Shown here piece after piece: positions 39,668-49,483 of a stretch of 64,000 bases of DNA (position 1 is its first letter; every line of letters begins with the position of its first letter). The stretch covers positions 186,001-250,000 of the forward strand of contig NZ_JACIEM010000006.1 in NCBI RefSeq assembly GCF_014196845.1, in the 5' to 3' direction. Origin of the DNA: Aurantimonas endophytica (GTDB lineage Bacteria > Pseudomonadota > Alphaproteobacteria > Rhizobiales > Rhizobiaceae). The notes below the pieces were generated by a model, which did not search any database, had not been told where the DNA came from, and was given only the letters and a program-made list of their open reading frames with translations. Position numbers and translations under genes: made by a program.

Positions 39668-40078
39668 TCACTCGCCGACCTTCCACGGATTGTAGGTGCC
39701 GAAGTTCCACAGATGGCCTTCCGGGTCGCGGCAGGAAAACTCCCGTGACCCGTAGCTCTGGTCGCGAAGATCCATGACGATGGTGGCGCCTGCCGCCCGG
39801 GCCGCCGCGTAGAGCTGCTCGACGTCCTTCACCACCACATACGGGCTCTGGCTGACCGGTCGATCGCCGGCCGGCGGCGCCTGCAGGGAGCCGAAGGCAT
39901 CGTCGCGCGCATCGCCCAGCATGACCATGCCGTCGCCGTATACGAGCTCGGCATGAACGATCCCGCCATTCTCGCTTTCGTGGATGGCATGCCGTTCGAA
40001 GCCGAACGTGTCGCAGAGCCAGGCGATCATCGTCTTGGCGTCCCGGTAGCGCAGCGTCGGAATGATTGTCGAAGCCAT
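39668..40078 (-). CDS. VOC (glyoxalase/bleomycin resistance) family protein
   Basis: This 136-residue protein has the paired beta-alpha-beta VOC fold: IIPTLRYRDAKTMIAWLCDTFGF at the start and SCRDPEGHLWNFGTYNPW at the end, the latter being the usual family signature. It may be a metal-dependent lyase/dioxygenase-like enzyme or a binding protein. A strong GGGGAGG precedes the start at 40078. It follows the ceramidase-like gene's upstream side at 37 bases and may share its transcript. Confidence 0.88.
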   Translation of the reverse strand: MASTIIPTLRYRDAKTMIAWLCDTFGFERHAIHESENGGIVHAELVYGDGMVMLGDARDDAFGSLQAPPAGDRPVSQSPYVVVKDVEQLYAAARAAGATIVMDLRDQSYGSREFSCRDPEGHLWNFGTYNPWKVGE

Positions 40079-40391
40079 GCTGGACCTCCCCGGCTTGCCT
40101 TGTGCGCTCGGCGCAGAGGCGCCCCGGTGTGCCTGATCATCATCGCACGGACCTTCGAGCGTCAAGCCTGGCCCGCTGAGCCTCCGAAAGTGGCTGGCGG
40201 GACGGCGATTTTGGCTGGATCGGGCGAACGGGCATCGGGAACGGATCTGCGCTTACCGGGGAGCTGGGAGGTCGGCACCCTTACCGGGCCCATGCGTCAG
40301 CGCGATGACACGGGCGTTAAGTTTCTCCAAGGCGTTGGCGGAGCCGGCTTTTTCGCCTATCACCGCGCGCAACGCATTCGGAGGGCACGAG
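40079..40391. other. Divergent intergenic region
   Basis: This 313-base gap between the VOC gene and the DASS transporter must carry promoters for both. I find no convincing RNA, operator or small gene. An in-frame ATG at 40305 could extend the transporter by 29 residues but has no ribosome-binding site. Confidence 0.5.
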
Positions 40392-41963
40392 ATGGCGGCA
40401 GCGAGCAAGCGGAACAGGAACCGGCCGACGGGCAGCGGCAATCGCACGAAATCGTCGCCACCGGAGGCCGAGGATGCCGGCTCCCTGCGCCTGCTGCCGG
40501 CACTCGTCGGGATCGCCGTCTTCGTCCTTTTGTTGCTGCTGCCTGCCCCGGATGGGCTGAGCCCGGAAGCCTGGGCCGTCGTCGCCGTCGCCGCTCTGAT
40601 GATCGTCTGGTGGATCACCGAGGCCGTGCCGGTGCCGGTGACCGCGCTTCTGCCGCTGGCGCTGTTTCCGTTCCTCGGGGCACGGTCGATGGGCGAGGCC
40701 GCCTCGCCCTATGCCGACCCGGTGATCTTCCTCTTCATGGGCGGGTTCATCCTGGCCAAGGCCATGGAGCGCTGGGGCCTGCATCGGCGGGTGGCGCTCA
40801 ACATCGTCTCCCGGACGGGTTCGCGCCAGCACAACGTCGTCGGCGGCTTCATGATCGCCACGGCGTTCTGCTCGATGTGGGTGTCGAACACCGCGACGAC
40901 GGTGATGATGCTGCCGATCGCCCTCTCGGTGGCGGAGCTTCTCGATCCGGAAGGGCGTACCGACAGCAAGTTCTCGATCGCGCTGCTCCTCGGCGTCGCC
41001 TACGCGGCCTCGATCGGCGGCGTTGCGACGCTGATCGGCACGCCGCCCAACGCGCTGCTCGCCGGCAGCCTGAACCAGGCCTATGGCTACGATCTCGGCT
41101 TCGGCCGCTGGATGCTCATCGGCCTGCCGGTCGCAATCGTCATGCTGCTGATCTCCTGGCTCCTGCTGACGCGCTTCGTGGTGCGCCTCTCGACCGGCGA
41201 GATCGAGGGCGCGACAACGCTCATCGGCTCGGAACTCGCCGGCCTCGGCAAATGGTCGCGCGCCGAAGTGCTGGTTGGCATCGTCTTCGTCGTGACAGCA
41301 TTCCTCTGGGTATTCCGCACCTCGCTCCAGTCGATCCTGCCGAACCTCAACGACAGCAGCATCGCCATTGCTGCGGCCGTCATCCTGTTTCTGCTGCCGT
41401 CCGGCCGCAAGCCCGGCGAGGCCGTGCTCGACTGGGGGACAGCGGCAAAGCTGCCGTGGGGCATTCTCCTGCTCTTCGGCGGCGGGCTCAGCCTTGCCAG
41501 CGCGGTGGCGGGCACCGGCCTCGACCAGTGGATCGGCGAGGCGCTCGGCTCGACGGCGAGCTATCTGCCGCTGATCGGCCTCGTGGCTCTGGTGACGCTG
41601 GTCATCCTGCTCCTGACCGAGTTCACCTCGAACACCGCGACGGCGGCGACCTTCCTGCCGCTGGTGGCGGCCTTGTCGCTGACATTGGGAGAGAATCCGC
41701 TGATGCTGGCCGTCCCGGCGGCGCTGGCCGCGTCCATGGCGTTCATGCTGCCGGTTGCGACCCCGCCCAACGCGATCGTCTTCGCCTCGGGCAAGATGTC
41801 GATCCCGACCATGGCAAAGATCGGCGTATGGCATAATCTCGCCGCCCTCATCGTCATCTCGAGCCTTGGCTACCTGCTGCTGACGACGCTGTTCGGCGTG
41901 ACGATGGGCGAGGTGCCGGACTGGGCGAGAGGGGCAGATCCCGTTCCGGCGGCGGGCGGCTGA
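40392..41963 (+). CDS. DASS/SLC13 family anion transporter
   Basis: This inner-membrane sodium-coupled symporter (523 aa) probably imports dicarboxylates, sulfate or similar anions. The two DASS signatures are clear and related by internal symmetry: SNTATTVMMLPIA with IGTPPNA in the first half, SNTATAATFLPLV with VATPPNA in the second. About eleven or twelve spans follow a basic cytoplasmic tail (1-50). GGAGGG precedes the ATG at 40392. The exact anion cannot be read from sequence. Confidence 0.9.
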   Translation: MAAASKRNRNRPTGSGNRTKSSPPEAEDAGSLRLLPALVGIAVFVLLLLLPAPDGLSPEAWAVVAVAALMIVWWITEAVPVPVTALLPLALFPFLGARSMGEAASPYADPVIFLFMGGFILAKAMERWGLHRRVALNIVSRTGSRQHNVVGGFMIATAFCSMWVSNTATTVMMLPIALSVAELLDPEGRTDSKFSIALLLGVAYAASIGGVATLIGTPPNALLAGSLNQAYGYDLGFGRWMLIGLPVAIVMLLISWLLLTRFVVRLSTGEIEGATTLIGSELAGLGKWSRAEVLVGIVFVVTAFLWVFRTSLQSILPNLNDSSIAIAAAVILFLLPSGRKPGEAVLDWGTAAKLPWGILLLFGGGLSLASAVAGTGLDQWIGEALGSTASYLPLIGLVALVTLVILLLTEFTSNTATAATFLPLVAALSLTLGENPLMLAVPAALAASMAFMLPVATPPNAIVFASGKMSIPTMAKIGVWHNLAALIVISSLGYLLLTTLFGVTMGEVPDWARGADPVPAAGG

Positions 41964-41969
41964 TCGCGG

Positions 41970-42003
41970 AATCGGCAGCCCTCCTCGGGTCTGCCGATTT
42001 TTT
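41970..42003 (+). terminator. Intrinsic terminator of the DASS gene
   Basis: A 9-bp stem (41970-41978 with 41991-41999), extended by CCC/GGG inside, is followed by a run of T to 42003. Confidence 0.9.
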
Positions 42004-42118
42004 CCCGCAGACGATTGAACGGGGGTTCGCCACTCACCATTTCGAAACTGTGTAGAGGAGTACTAACTCCCGCGGTGCTCGCGCATCGCGGCCATTTTCG
42101 AAAAGGAACGTGACTGCG

Positions 42119-42547
42119 ATGACTTCGCAAGCTTTGATTCGTCCTGCCTGGACACCCGCAACCATCGCCCTGATGATCGGTGGTTTCATGATCTTCTGGC
42201 CGCTTGGTCTTGCCATGCTGGCTTATATTCTTTGGGGTGACCGCCTCGAAGGCTTCCGCCGTGATGTCGGCCGCTCGACGGACCGCTTCATGGGCTCGAT
42301 GCGCCGTACCGGCATGGGGCAGCCTTTCGCGACCCAGACCGGCAACGTCGCCTTCGACGATTGGCGCGAGAAGGAACTCGCCCGTCTCGACGCCGAGCGC
42401 CGCCGTCTGCATGACGCCGAGGCCGAGTTCGCCTCCTATGCCCGCGAACTGCGCCGGGCGAAGGACCAGGAGGAGTTCGACCGCTTCATGGCCGAGCGCC
42501 GCAACCGTCGTGATGACGGCCCGATCGTCGACGGCCAGCCGGCCTGA
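42119..42547 (+). CDS. DUF2852 family protein
   Basis: This 142-residue protein belongs to DUF2852, a family found mainly in alphaproteobacteria. One hydrophobic segment (about 12-40) is followed by a long charged helix (KELARLDAERRRLHDAEAEF and on) likely to form a coiled coil, so it is probably a membrane-anchored scaffold. Function is unknown. The ATG at 42119 has AAAGGA about 11 bases upstream; a GTG three codons earlier is too close to it. It stands alone between two terminators. Confidence 0.85.
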   Translation: MTSQALIRPAWTPATIALMIGGFMIFWPLGLAMLAYILWGDRLEGFRRDVGRSTDRFMGSMRRTGMGQPFATQTGNVAFDDWREKELARLDAERRRLHDAEAEFASYARELRRAKDQEEFDRFMAERRNRRDDGPIVDGQPA

Positions 42548-42579
42548 TACGGCCGTCGGTATCGCCGATGAAACAGTGT

Positions 42580-42611
42580 ATGGCGGCGTCCTTCGGGCGC
42601 CGCCATTTTTC
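42580..42611 (+). terminator. Intrinsic terminator of the DUF2852 gene
   Basis: A 12-bp stem (42580-42591 with 42595-42606, one G-U) with a small TTC loop is followed by TTTT. It isolates this single-gene unit from the next gene. Confidence 0.9.
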
Positions 42612-42688
42612 GTCCCGGCCGGTGTAGAATGCGATTCGCCTTCCTCGGTGCATCGGCCCGACCTTCAACTGATGTCGTTCGTCCTTTC

Positions 42689-43438
42689 ATGAAATTTCTT
42701 TTGCGCCGGGCCACCGCCGACCTGCCCGTGCCGGATCGCCTGGAACTCGCCGGCGGCCCGCTGCCGGTCACCGTGCGCCGCAACCCGCGGGCCAAGCGGA
42801 TAATCCTGCGCCTTGCGCCCGGGGGCGCCGGCGTCGTGGTCACGGCGCCGCGCTCGACCCCCGCACGCACTATCAACGAATTCCTGGAGCGGCATCGCGG
42901 CTGGGTTGAGGGCCGCCTGGCGCGCATCCCGGCGTCGATCGCCGTCGTCGACGGGGCGACACTTCAGCTGCGCGGTGAGGCCGTCTCGCTGGTTCATCGC
43001 CCGGATCTGCGCACGAGCCGCTTCGAATCCGGCGAGGCCGGCGGACGCCTCCTGATCGGCGGCGACGCGAGGCATTTCGCCCGGCGGGTGGCCGACGCGC
43101 TGAAACGCGAGGCGCGGCGCGATCTCGAAGCGTCTGTCGCGCGTCATGCCGCCTCCGTCGGTCTCCAGCCCCGCGCCATCACGCTGAAGGATACGCGCAG
43201 CCGCTGGGGCTCCTGTACCGCCGACCGGCGGCTCGCCTTTTCCTGGCGGATCGTCATGGCGCCGCCCGCCGTGCTCGATTATCTCGCCGCCCACGAGGTG
43301 GCGCATTTCCGCGAGATGAATCACGGGCCGGGCTTCTGGGCGCTCTGCCGCGATCTCTGCCCCGAGATGGATTTCGGCCGCGACTGGCTGAAGCGGCACG
43401 GGGCGCAACTCCACGCGATCGATTTTACGCCTCGCTGA
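42689..43438 (+). CDS. YgjP-like M48-related metal-dependent hydrolase
   Basis: This 249-residue protein matches the YgjP/WLM group of SprT-like zinc proteins. The zinc motif is HEVAHFREMNHGPGFW (HEVAH at 202-206 with the third ligand downstream), and the conserved SRWGSC stretch precedes it. E. coli YgjP has been described as a UTP pyrophosphatase, so peptidase activity should not be assumed. The start is uncertain (ATG 42689 or 42629; neither has a good ribosome-binding site). It lies 70 bases before trpF. Confidence 0.8.
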   Translation: MKFLLRRATADLPVPDRLELAGGPLPVTVRRNPRAKRIILRLAPGGAGVVVTAPRSTPARTINEFLERHRGWVEGRLARIPASIAVVDGATLQLRGEAVSLVHRPDLRTSRFESGEAGGRLLIGGDARHFARRVADALKREARRDLEASVARHAASVGLQPRAITLKDTRSRWGSCTADRRLAFSWRIVMAPPAVLDYLAAHEVAHFREMNHGPGFWALCRDLCPEMDFGRDWLKRHGAQLHAIDFTPR

Positions 43439-43508
43439 TTGCCGGCACGTCGGCGCCCACGCTCTCACGAACATCGACAAACGCCGCGGCTGATATTAAC
43501 TCCGGTGG

Positions 43509-44180
43509 ATGGACATCAAGATCTGCGGTCTTTCCACGCCCGAGACGGTGAACGCGGCGCTTTCGCGCGGCGCGAGCCATGTCGGCTTCGTGTCGTTCGA
43601 GAAAAGCCCGCGGCATCTCGACCTTGAGGCGATGGCCGAACTCGTGCGCTTGGTCGACGGACGCGCCGAGACGGTGATCGTCACCGTCGACCCTGACGAT
43701 GCGCTGGTCGACCGTTTTGCCGCCGAGGTCCGGCCGGACTGGCTGCAGCTGCATGGCGCCGAGACCCCCGGCCGGGTGCGCGACATCAAGGCGCGGACCG
43801 GGCTCCAGGTGATGAAGGCGCTGCCGGTCGCAACCGCCGGGGATCTCGGCGCGATCGCGGCGTTCGACGGCGTCGCCGACCGCATGCTGCTGGATTCCCG
43901 CCGCCCGAAGGGCTCGGTGCTCCCCGGCGGCAACGGCGTCGCCTTCGACTGGACGCTGCTCGCCGCGCTTGATCCTTCCTTGCGCTACATGCTTTCCGGT
44001 GGCATCGATGCCGGTAACGTCGCCGATGCCGTGCGGATTGCCCGGCCGGCGGGCATCGACGTGTCGTCCGGCGTCGAAAGCGCGCCGGGCGTCAAGGATC
44101 CCGCCCGCATCCATTCCTTCTTCGACGCATTGGATCGTCTGGCAGAGGACGTTCCACCCAGAAAGGCCCGAGCCTCGTGA
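43509..44180 (+). CDS. trpF: Phosphoribosylanthranilate isomerase
   Basis: This enzyme catalyses the third step of tryptophan synthesis (Amadori rearrangement of PRA to CdRP) as a TIM barrel of 223 aa. [17 protein letters not shown] carries the catalytic cysteine, [11 protein letters not shown] and [16 protein letters not shown] the phosphate loop, and [16 protein letters not shown] the catalytic end. It couples to trpB through a GTGA overlap. The other trp genes up to the anthranilate stage are not in this window. Confidence 0.97.
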   Translation: MDIKICGLSTPETVNAALSRGASHVGFVSFEKSPRHLDLEAMAELVRLVDGRAETVIVTVDPDDALVDRFAAEVRPDWLQLHGAETPGRVRDIKARTGLQVMKALPVATAGDLGAIAAFDGVADRMLLDSRRPKGSVLPGGNGVAFDWTLLAALDPSLRYMLSGGIDAGNVADAVRIARPAGIDVSSGVESAPGVKDPARIHSFFDALDRLAEDVPPRKARAS

Positions 44181-45400
44181 ACCAGCAGCTGCAGCCCAAT
44201 TCCTTCCGCGCCGGCCCCGACGAAGAGGGCCGTTTCGGCATCTTCGGCGGCCGTTTCGTCGCCGAGACGCTGATGCCGCTGATCCTCGACCTGGAACAGG
44301 CGTGGAACGAGGCGCGCGTCGATCCGGCATTCAAGGCCGAGCTCGACCATCTCAATACCCATTACACCGGCCGGCCCTCGCCGCTCTATTTCGCCGAGCG
44401 TCTGACCGAGAAGCTCGGCGGCGCCAAGATCTATTTCAAGCGCGACGAGCTGAACCACACCGGATCGCACAAGATCAACAACTGCCTCGGCCAGATCCTG
44501 CTCGCCAAGAAGATGGGCAAGACCCGGATCATCGCCGAGACCGGCGCCGGCCAGCATGGCGTCGCCTCCGCGACGGTAGCGGCGCGCTTCGGCTTTCCCT
44601 GCGTCGTCTACATGGGCGCGACGGATGTCGAGCGGCAGGCGCCGAACGTCTTCCGCATGAAGCTCCTGGGCGCCGAAGTCGTGCCGGTCACCTCCGGCCA
44701 CGGCACGCTGAAGGACGCCATGAACGAGGCGTTGCGCGACTGGGTGACCAATGTCGACTCGACCTACTATTTGATCGGCACCGCCGCCGGCCCGCACCCC
44801 TATCCGGAACTCGTCCGGGAATTCCAGAGCGTGATCGGCAAGGAGACCCGCGAGCAGATGATGGCCGCCGAGGGCCGCCTGCCGGACATGCTGGTGGCCG
44901 CCGTCGGCGGCGGCTCCAACGCCATCGGCCTGTTCCACCCGTTCCTCGACGACAAGGACGTCCAGATCGTCGGCGTCGAGGCCGGCGGCCGGGGCCTCGA
45001 CGGCGAGGAGCATTGCGCATCGCTGACCGCCGGCTCGCCCGGCGTCCTGCACGGCAACCGCACCTATCTGCTGCAGAACGAGGACGGCCAGATCAAGGAA
45101 GGCCACTCGATCTCGGCCGGGCTCGACTATCCCGGCATCGGGCCCGAGCACTCCTGGCTGAAGGATACCGGCCGTGTCGAATACGTGCCGATCCTCGACA
45201 CCGAGGCGCTGGATGCGTTCCAGATGCTGACCCGCGTCGAGGGCATCATCCCGGCGCTGGAGCCGGCGCATGCGCTGGCCGAGGTGATCAAGCGGGCGCC
45301 GACCATGGGCCGCGACAAGATCATCGTGATGAATCTCTGCGGGCGCGGCGACAAGGACGTCTTCACGGCGGCCAAGCATCTGGGCGTCGACCTCACCTGA
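44177..45400 (+). CDS. trpB: Tryptophan synthase beta subunit
   Basis: This PLP enzyme joins indole with serine to give tryptophan (407 aa). The PLP lysine lies in [16 protein letters not shown]; the [11 protein letters not shown]-type loop ([17 protein letters not shown]) and the phosphate-binding GGGSNAIG are intact. The start is a GTG overlapping the trpF stop by 4 bases. Unusually, trpA does not follow directly: two other genes intervene. Confidence 0.98.
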   Translation: MNQQLQPNSFRAGPDEEGRFGIFGGRFVAETLMPLILDLEQAWNEARVDPAFKAELDHLNTHYTGRPSPLYFAERLTEKLGGAKIYFKRDELNHTGSHKINNCLGQILLAKKMGKTRIIAETGAGQHGVASATVAARFGFPCVVYMGATDVERQAPNVFRMKLLGAEVVPVTSGHGTLKDAMNEALRDWVTNVDSTYYLIGTAAGPHPYPELVREFQSVIGKETREQMMAAEGRLPDMLVAAVGGGSNAIGLFHPFLDDKDVQIVGVEAGGRGLDGEEHCASLTAGSPGVLHGNRTYLLQNEDGQIKEGHSISAGLDYPGIGPEHSWLKDTGRVEYVPILDTEALDAFQMLTRVEGIIPALEPAHALAEVIKRAPTMGRDKIIVMNLCGRGDKDVFTAAKHLGVDLT

Positions 45401-45470
45401 GATTGCCGCCGAGCCGCTCCCTTGCCGGCGATATCTTTCCGCATGGCCCGATCCAAGCTAGGGTCGGGCC

Positions 45471-45815
45471 ATGAACATGATGATCTCCGAGCTTTACGAT
45501 GCGCTGATGAGCGCCGGCGCCGACGAGGCCAAGGCCCGCCGCGCGGCCGAGGGCATGGCGACCTCGGACCAGGATTTCCGCAAGCAGTTCGGCGAACTGC
45601 GCGAGGACAATCAGAAGATGCGCACGGAGATGGCCGATCTTCGCGGCGAACTGAAGAGCGAGATGCAGGCGCTGCGCGGCGAGCTGAAAGGCGAAATGGC
45701 TGGTGTTCGCCTGGAGATGCAGGCGCTGCGCGGCGAGTTGTCGACGATCAAGTGGATGGGCGGCGTGATGATCGCGCTCGCCGCCGCCATCCTGGCGCGG
45801 GTGCTGTTCGTCTGA
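45471..45815 (+). CDS. Coiled-coil protein with C-terminal membrane anchor
   Basis: This unrecognised 114-residue protein has a helical N-terminus (ISELYDALMSAGADEAKARRAAEG), a charged coiled coil built on repeats of an LRGEL unit (DLRGELKSEMQ, ALRGELKGEM, ALRGELSTI) and one span at the C-terminus (MGGVMIALAAAILARVLFV). The layout resembles the DUF1640/CCDC90-like group of small coiled-coil membrane proteins, but that is only a resemblance. It interrupts the trpB-trpA order. Confidence 0.7.
   Translation: MNMMISELYDALMSAGADEAKARRAAEGMATSDQDFRKQFGELREDNQKMRTEMADLRGELKSEMQALRGELKGEMAGVRLEMQALRGELSTIKWMGGVMIALAAAILARVLFV
45660..45737 (+). repeat. Internal 24-bp direct repeat in the coiled-coil gene
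   Basis: Positions 45660-45683 and 45714-45737 are identical over 24 bases, 54 bases (18 codons) apart, and encode EMQALRGE twice. A more divergent copy lies upstream at ~45636-45655 (DLRGEL). The spacing keeps reading frame and helix register, so it fits growth of the coiled coil by duplication. Confidence 0.8.
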
Positions 45816-45921
45816 CCGCCGTGCTTTGACCCACCGGCCATCGGCCTGTATTGCCAGATCGGACGTCGGCGCCGCGGAAGGGCCGCAAGCGACGCGTCCG
45901 GACCGCGAGCATCACGGAACC

Positions 45922-46251
45922 ATGACCGCCATCGTCAAGATCCATGTCACCTGCCCGACGCTCGAGGACGCGCGACAGCTGTCGCATATCCTGCTCGACG
46001 CGCGGCTGGCGGCCTGCGTCAATATCGGCAAGGAAGTCGACAGTCGCTATCTCTGGCAGGGCGAGAAGCAGCGCCACGACGAATGGCCGCTGACGATCAA
46101 GACGCTGAGCGCCCGCTTCGAGGATTGCTGCGAAGCGATCCGCCAGAACCATCCCTACGACACGCCCGCGATCCTCGGCTTTGCCGTCGACCATGTCGAC
46201 GCCGCCACCGCCGACTGGATCGCCGAAACCGTCCGGCCGACCAAGGACTGA
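45922..46251 (+). CDS. cutA: Divalent cation tolerance protein CutA
   Basis: This 109-residue trimeric protein of the CutA1 family has [25 protein letters not shown], the core signature, and the [13 protein letters not shown] strand. CutA was linked to copper tolerance but its role is unsettled, and it resembles PII signalling proteins in fold. The ATG at 45922 gives the family length. It ends one base before trpA begins, so the two are likely co-translated. Confidence 0.95.
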   Translation: MTAIVKIHVTCPTLEDARQLSHILLDARLAACVNIGKEVDSRYLWQGEKQRHDEWPLTIKTLSARFEDCCEAIRQNHPYDTPAILGFAVDHVDAATADWIAETVRPTKD

Positions 46252-46252
46252 C

Positions 46253-47086
46253 ATGACCACACGCATCGAAGACCGTTTTCGCGCTCTGGCAAAGGAGGGC
46301 CGCCCGGCCCTCGTCACCTTCGTCATGGCGGGCGATCCCGACCACGAGACCGCGCTGTCGATCGTCAGGGCGCTGCCGGCGGCCGGGGCCGACATCATCG
46401 AGCTCGGCATGCCGTTCTCCGACCCAATGGCCGACGGCAAGGCGATCCAGAAGGCCGGGCTGCGCGCGCTCCAGGCCGGCGAAAGCCTCAGGAAGACGCT
46501 AGCGCTGGTTCGCGCCTTCCGCGAGACCGATACGACGACGCCGATCATCCTGATGGGCTATTTCAACCCGATCTACATCTACGGCGTCGAGCCCTTCGTC
46601 GAGGCGGCGCTGGAGGCCGGTGTCGACGGGCTGATCGTCGTCGACCTGCCGCCGGAGATGGACGACGAGCTCTGCCTGCCGGCGCTTTCGAAAGGTCTCA
46701 ACTTCATCCGCCTGGCGACGCCGACCACCGACGACAAGCGCCTGCCGGCGGTTCTCAAGAACACCTCCGGCTTCGTCTATTACGTCTCGATCACCGGCAT
46801 CACCGGCGCGGCGGCCCCCGATGCCGGCAAGGTGTCGGCCGCCGTCGGCCGGATCAAGCGGCACACCGACCTACCGGTCTGCGTCGGCTTCGGCGTGCGC
46901 AGCGCCGACCAGGCGCGCGAGATCGGCCGGGCCGCGGACGGCGTCGTGGTCGGCTCTGCGATCGTCGACGTCATCGAGGCCTCGCTGGTCGACGGGCGCG
47001 CCGGGCCCGGGACCGTCGAGGCGGTTGCCGCGATCGTCCGCGATCTCGCGGCCGGCGTCCGCAGCGCCCGCCTTGCCGACGCCTGA
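46253..47086 (+). CDS. trpA: Tryptophan synthase alpha subunit
   Basis: This TIM-barrel enzyme (277 aa) splits indole-glycerol phosphate and passes indole to TrpB. Catalytic residues lie in [14 protein letters not shown] (Glu, Asp), and the [11 protein letters not shown] loop and [14 protein letters not shown] phosphate site are present. It follows cutA at one base and precedes accD by 46 bases, probably in one transcript with accD and folC. Confidence 0.97.
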   Translation: MTTRIEDRFRALAKEGRPALVTFVMAGDPDHETALSIVRALPAAGADIIELGMPFSDPMADGKAIQKAGLRALQAGESLRKTLALVRAFRETDTTTPIILMGYFNPIYIYGVEPFVEAALEAGVDGLIVVDLPPEMDDELCLPALSKGLNFIRLATPTTDDKRLPAVLKNTSGFVYYVSITGITGAAAPDAGKVSAAVGRIKRHTDLPVCVGFGVRSADQAREIGRAADGVVVGSAIVDVIEASLVDGRAGPGTVEAVAAIVRDLAAGVRSARLADA

Positions 47087-47132
47087 AACACGCGCCATCT
47101 GCGCCTGACGACAAAGACCGGAGCCCTGCGCC

Positions 47133-48053
47133 GTGAACTGGATCACCAACTACGTCCGCCCGAAGATCTCGAGCCTCCTTGCCCCCCGCGAGGTGCCGGA
47201 GAATCTCTGGATCAAGTGTCCGGAAACCGGTGAGATGGTCTTCCACAAGGATCTGGAAGCCAATCAGTGGGTCATTCCCTCGTCCGGCTTCCACATGCGC
47301 ATCCGCGCCAAGGACCGGCTCACGAGCTTCTTCGACGACGGCGCTTTCGAGCTGATCGACCTGCCGAAGGCACCGGTCGATCCGCTGAAGTTCCGTGACT
47401 CCAAGCGCTATGTCGACCGGCTGAAGGAATATCGTACCAAGGCGGAGATGGACGACGCCGTGATGGCGGCGAAGGGTTCTATCGCCGGCCTGCCGATCGT
47501 CGCGACGGTGCAGGATTTCGCCTTCATGGGCGGCTCGCTCGGCATGGCCGCCGGCGAGGCGATCGTCCGCAGCTTCGAGGTGGCGATTGCCGAAAAGCGG
47601 CCGATGGTGCTGTTCGCGGCCTCCGGCGGCGCGCGCATGCAGGAGGGCATACTGTCGCTGATGCAGCTGCCGCGCACCACCGTCGCGGTGGAGATGCTGA
47701 AGGAGGCCGGGCTTCCCTATATCGTCGTCCTGACCAACCCGACGGCCGGCGGCGTCTCGGCGTCCTATGCGATGCTCGGCGACGTGCATATCGCCGAGCC
47801 CGGCGCGGTGATCGGCTTTGCCGGCGCGCGGGTCATAGAGCAGACGATCCGCGAGAAGCTGCCCGAGGGCTTCCAGCGTGCCGAATATCTGATGGCCCAC
47901 GGCATGGTCGACATGGTCGTGCATCGCCACGAGCTGAAGGCGAAGATCGCGACACTGCTCAGCCTGCTGACCCGGACGCCGCTCGCGAACGACGCCGCCC
48001 GCCTGCGTGACGCGGCGGCGAGCGCCGAGGCGCAGCCGGAGCCCGTCGCCTGA
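47133..48053 (+). CDS. accD: Acetyl-CoA carboxylase carboxyltransferase beta subunit
   Basis: This subunit (306 aa), with AccA, moves carboxyl from biotin to acetyl-CoA in the first step of fatty acid synthesis. Crotonase-fold motifs [26 protein letters not shown] and [12 protein letters not shown] are intact. In the N-terminal zinc ribbon only one cysteine remains ([12 protein letters not shown], Cys29); the other three positions are non-cysteine, so zinc is unlikely to bind. I believe this is common in Rhizobiales. The start is a GTG with GGAG upstream. trpA-accD-folC is a usual order. Confidence 0.96.
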   Translation: MNWITNYVRPKISSLLAPREVPENLWIKCPETGEMVFHKDLEANQWVIPSSGFHMRIRAKDRLTSFFDDGAFELIDLPKAPVDPLKFRDSKRYVDRLKEYRTKAEMDDAVMAAKGSIAGLPIVATVQDFAFMGGSLGMAAGEAIVRSFEVAIAEKRPMVLFAASGGARMQEGILSLMQLPRTTVAVEMLKEAGLPYIVVLTNPTAGGVSASYAMLGDVHIAEPGAVIGFAGARVIEQTIREKLPEGFQRAEYLMAHGMVDMVVHRHELKAKIATLLSLLTRTPLANDAARLRDAAASAEAQPEPVA

Positions 48054-48096
48054 GGCCGCTTTTGCATCTGCCCGGACGCTGGCGTAACTGTCCGCG

Positions 48097-49431
48097 ATGA
48101 CCACGACTTCTCTCGCCACCGCGGAGATCGAGGCCCTGATGCACAAGCATCCGAAGGGGTTCGATCTGTCGCTGGAGCGCATCCGCCGGCTGCTCGCCGC
48201 GCTCGGAGAGCCGCAGCACGCGCTGCCGCCGGTGATCCACGTCGCCGGCACCAACGGCAAGGGATCGGTCACCGCCTTCTGCCAGGCGATCCTTGAGGCT
48301 GACGGGCGGGCCGTCCACGTCCATACCTCGCCGCATCTCGTCAACTGGCACGAGCGCTACCGCCTCGGCCGGCCGGGCCAAAGGGGCGCGCTCGTCGACG
48401 ACGCGATGCTGGCCGATGCCGTGCGACGGGCGGCGGCGGCGAACGCCGGACAGCCGATCACGGTCTTCGAGATCCTGACGGCGGTGACGTTCCTCTTGTT
48501 CTCCGAACAGCCCGCGGACGTCGCCATCATCGAGGTCGGACTCGGCGGCCGGTTCGACGCCACCAACGTCATTGATCGCCCGGCGGCGAGCGTCATCACC
48601 TCGATCTCGCTCGACCACCAGTCCTATCTCGGCGACCGCGTCGAGCTGATCGCGGCCGAGAAGGGCGGGATCATCAAGCGCGGCGTGCCGGTGATCGTCG
48701 GCCAGCAGGGTGAGGAAGTGGCGCTGGAGGTGCTGACCTCGATGGCCGACCGCGTCGGGGCGCCGCTGATCACCTATGGCCAGGACTTCTTCGCCTTCGA
48801 GGAGCATGGACGCCTCGTCTACCAGGACGACACGGGCCTTCTAGACCTGCCGATGCCGCGTCTTTCCGGCCGCCACCAGCTGACCAATGCCGCGACGGCG
48901 ATCGCCGCGTTGCGCCATGCCGGCTTTTCGCCCAGCGACGCGGCGATAGAGGCGGGCATGGCCAGCGTCGAGTGGCCTGGCCGCATGCAGCAGATCGCCG
49001 CCGGCCCGCTCTGGCGCGCCGCCGTGCCCGGAGCCGAGATCTGGCTCGACGGCGGCCACAACCCGGGGGCAGGCGCCGCGATCGCCGAGACGTTGGCGGA
49101 CATGGAAGACCGCGTGCAGCGGCCGCTGTTCCTGATCGTCGGGATGATCAACACCAAGGACCCGGTCGGCTTCTTCGCCTCCTTCGCCGGCATCGCCCGG
49201 CATGTCTTTACCGTGCCGGTGAATGCATCCGATGCCGGAATCGATCCGGACGATCTGGCCGATGCGGCAATCGAGGCGGGACTCGACGCCGAGCCCTGCG
49301 ACAGCGTCGAGGAGGCGATCCAGCTCGTCTCGACCAACTGGCAGAGCGAGCCGACCCCCCGCTTCCTGATCTGCGGATCGCTCTATCTGGTCGGCGAGGT
49401 GCTGGCGCAGAGCGGTCTCGCACCGGCCTGA
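48097..49431 (+). CDS. folC: Folylpolyglutamate/dihydrofolate synthase
   Basis: This ATP-dependent ligase (444 aa) adds glutamate to dihydropteroate and folates. The P-loop HVAGTNGKGSVTAFCQAIL, the HTSPHLVNWHERYR loop, IIEVGLGGRFDATNV and the C-terminal WLDGGHNPGAGA are typical. It follows accD by 43 bases in the same direction, a conserved arrangement. Confidence 0.96.
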   Translation: MTTTSLATAEIEALMHKHPKGFDLSLERIRRLLAALGEPQHALPPVIHVAGTNGKGSVTAFCQAILEADGRAVHVHTSPHLVNWHERYRLGRPGQRGALVDDAMLADAVRRAAAANAGQPITVFEILTAVTFLLFSEQPADVAIIEVGLGGRFDATNVIDRPAASVITSISLDHQSYLGDRVELIAAEKGGIIKRGVPVIVGQQGEEVALEVLTSMADRVGAPLITYGQDFFAFEEHGRLVYQDDTGLLDLPMPRLSGRHQLTNAATAIAALRHAGFSPSDAAIEAGMASVEWPGRMQQIAAGPLWRAAVPGAEIWLDGGHNPGAGAAIAETLADMEDRVQRPLFLIVGMINTKDPVGFFASFAGIARHVFTVPVNASDAGIDPDDLADAAIEAGLDAEPCDSVEEAIQLVSTNWQSEPTPRFLICGSLYLVGEVLAQSGLAPA

Positions 49432-49483
49432 GGGCGCCGCCCCGGCCGATCTTGAACGATCAACCGGAAGAGGGGAGCCAAAG

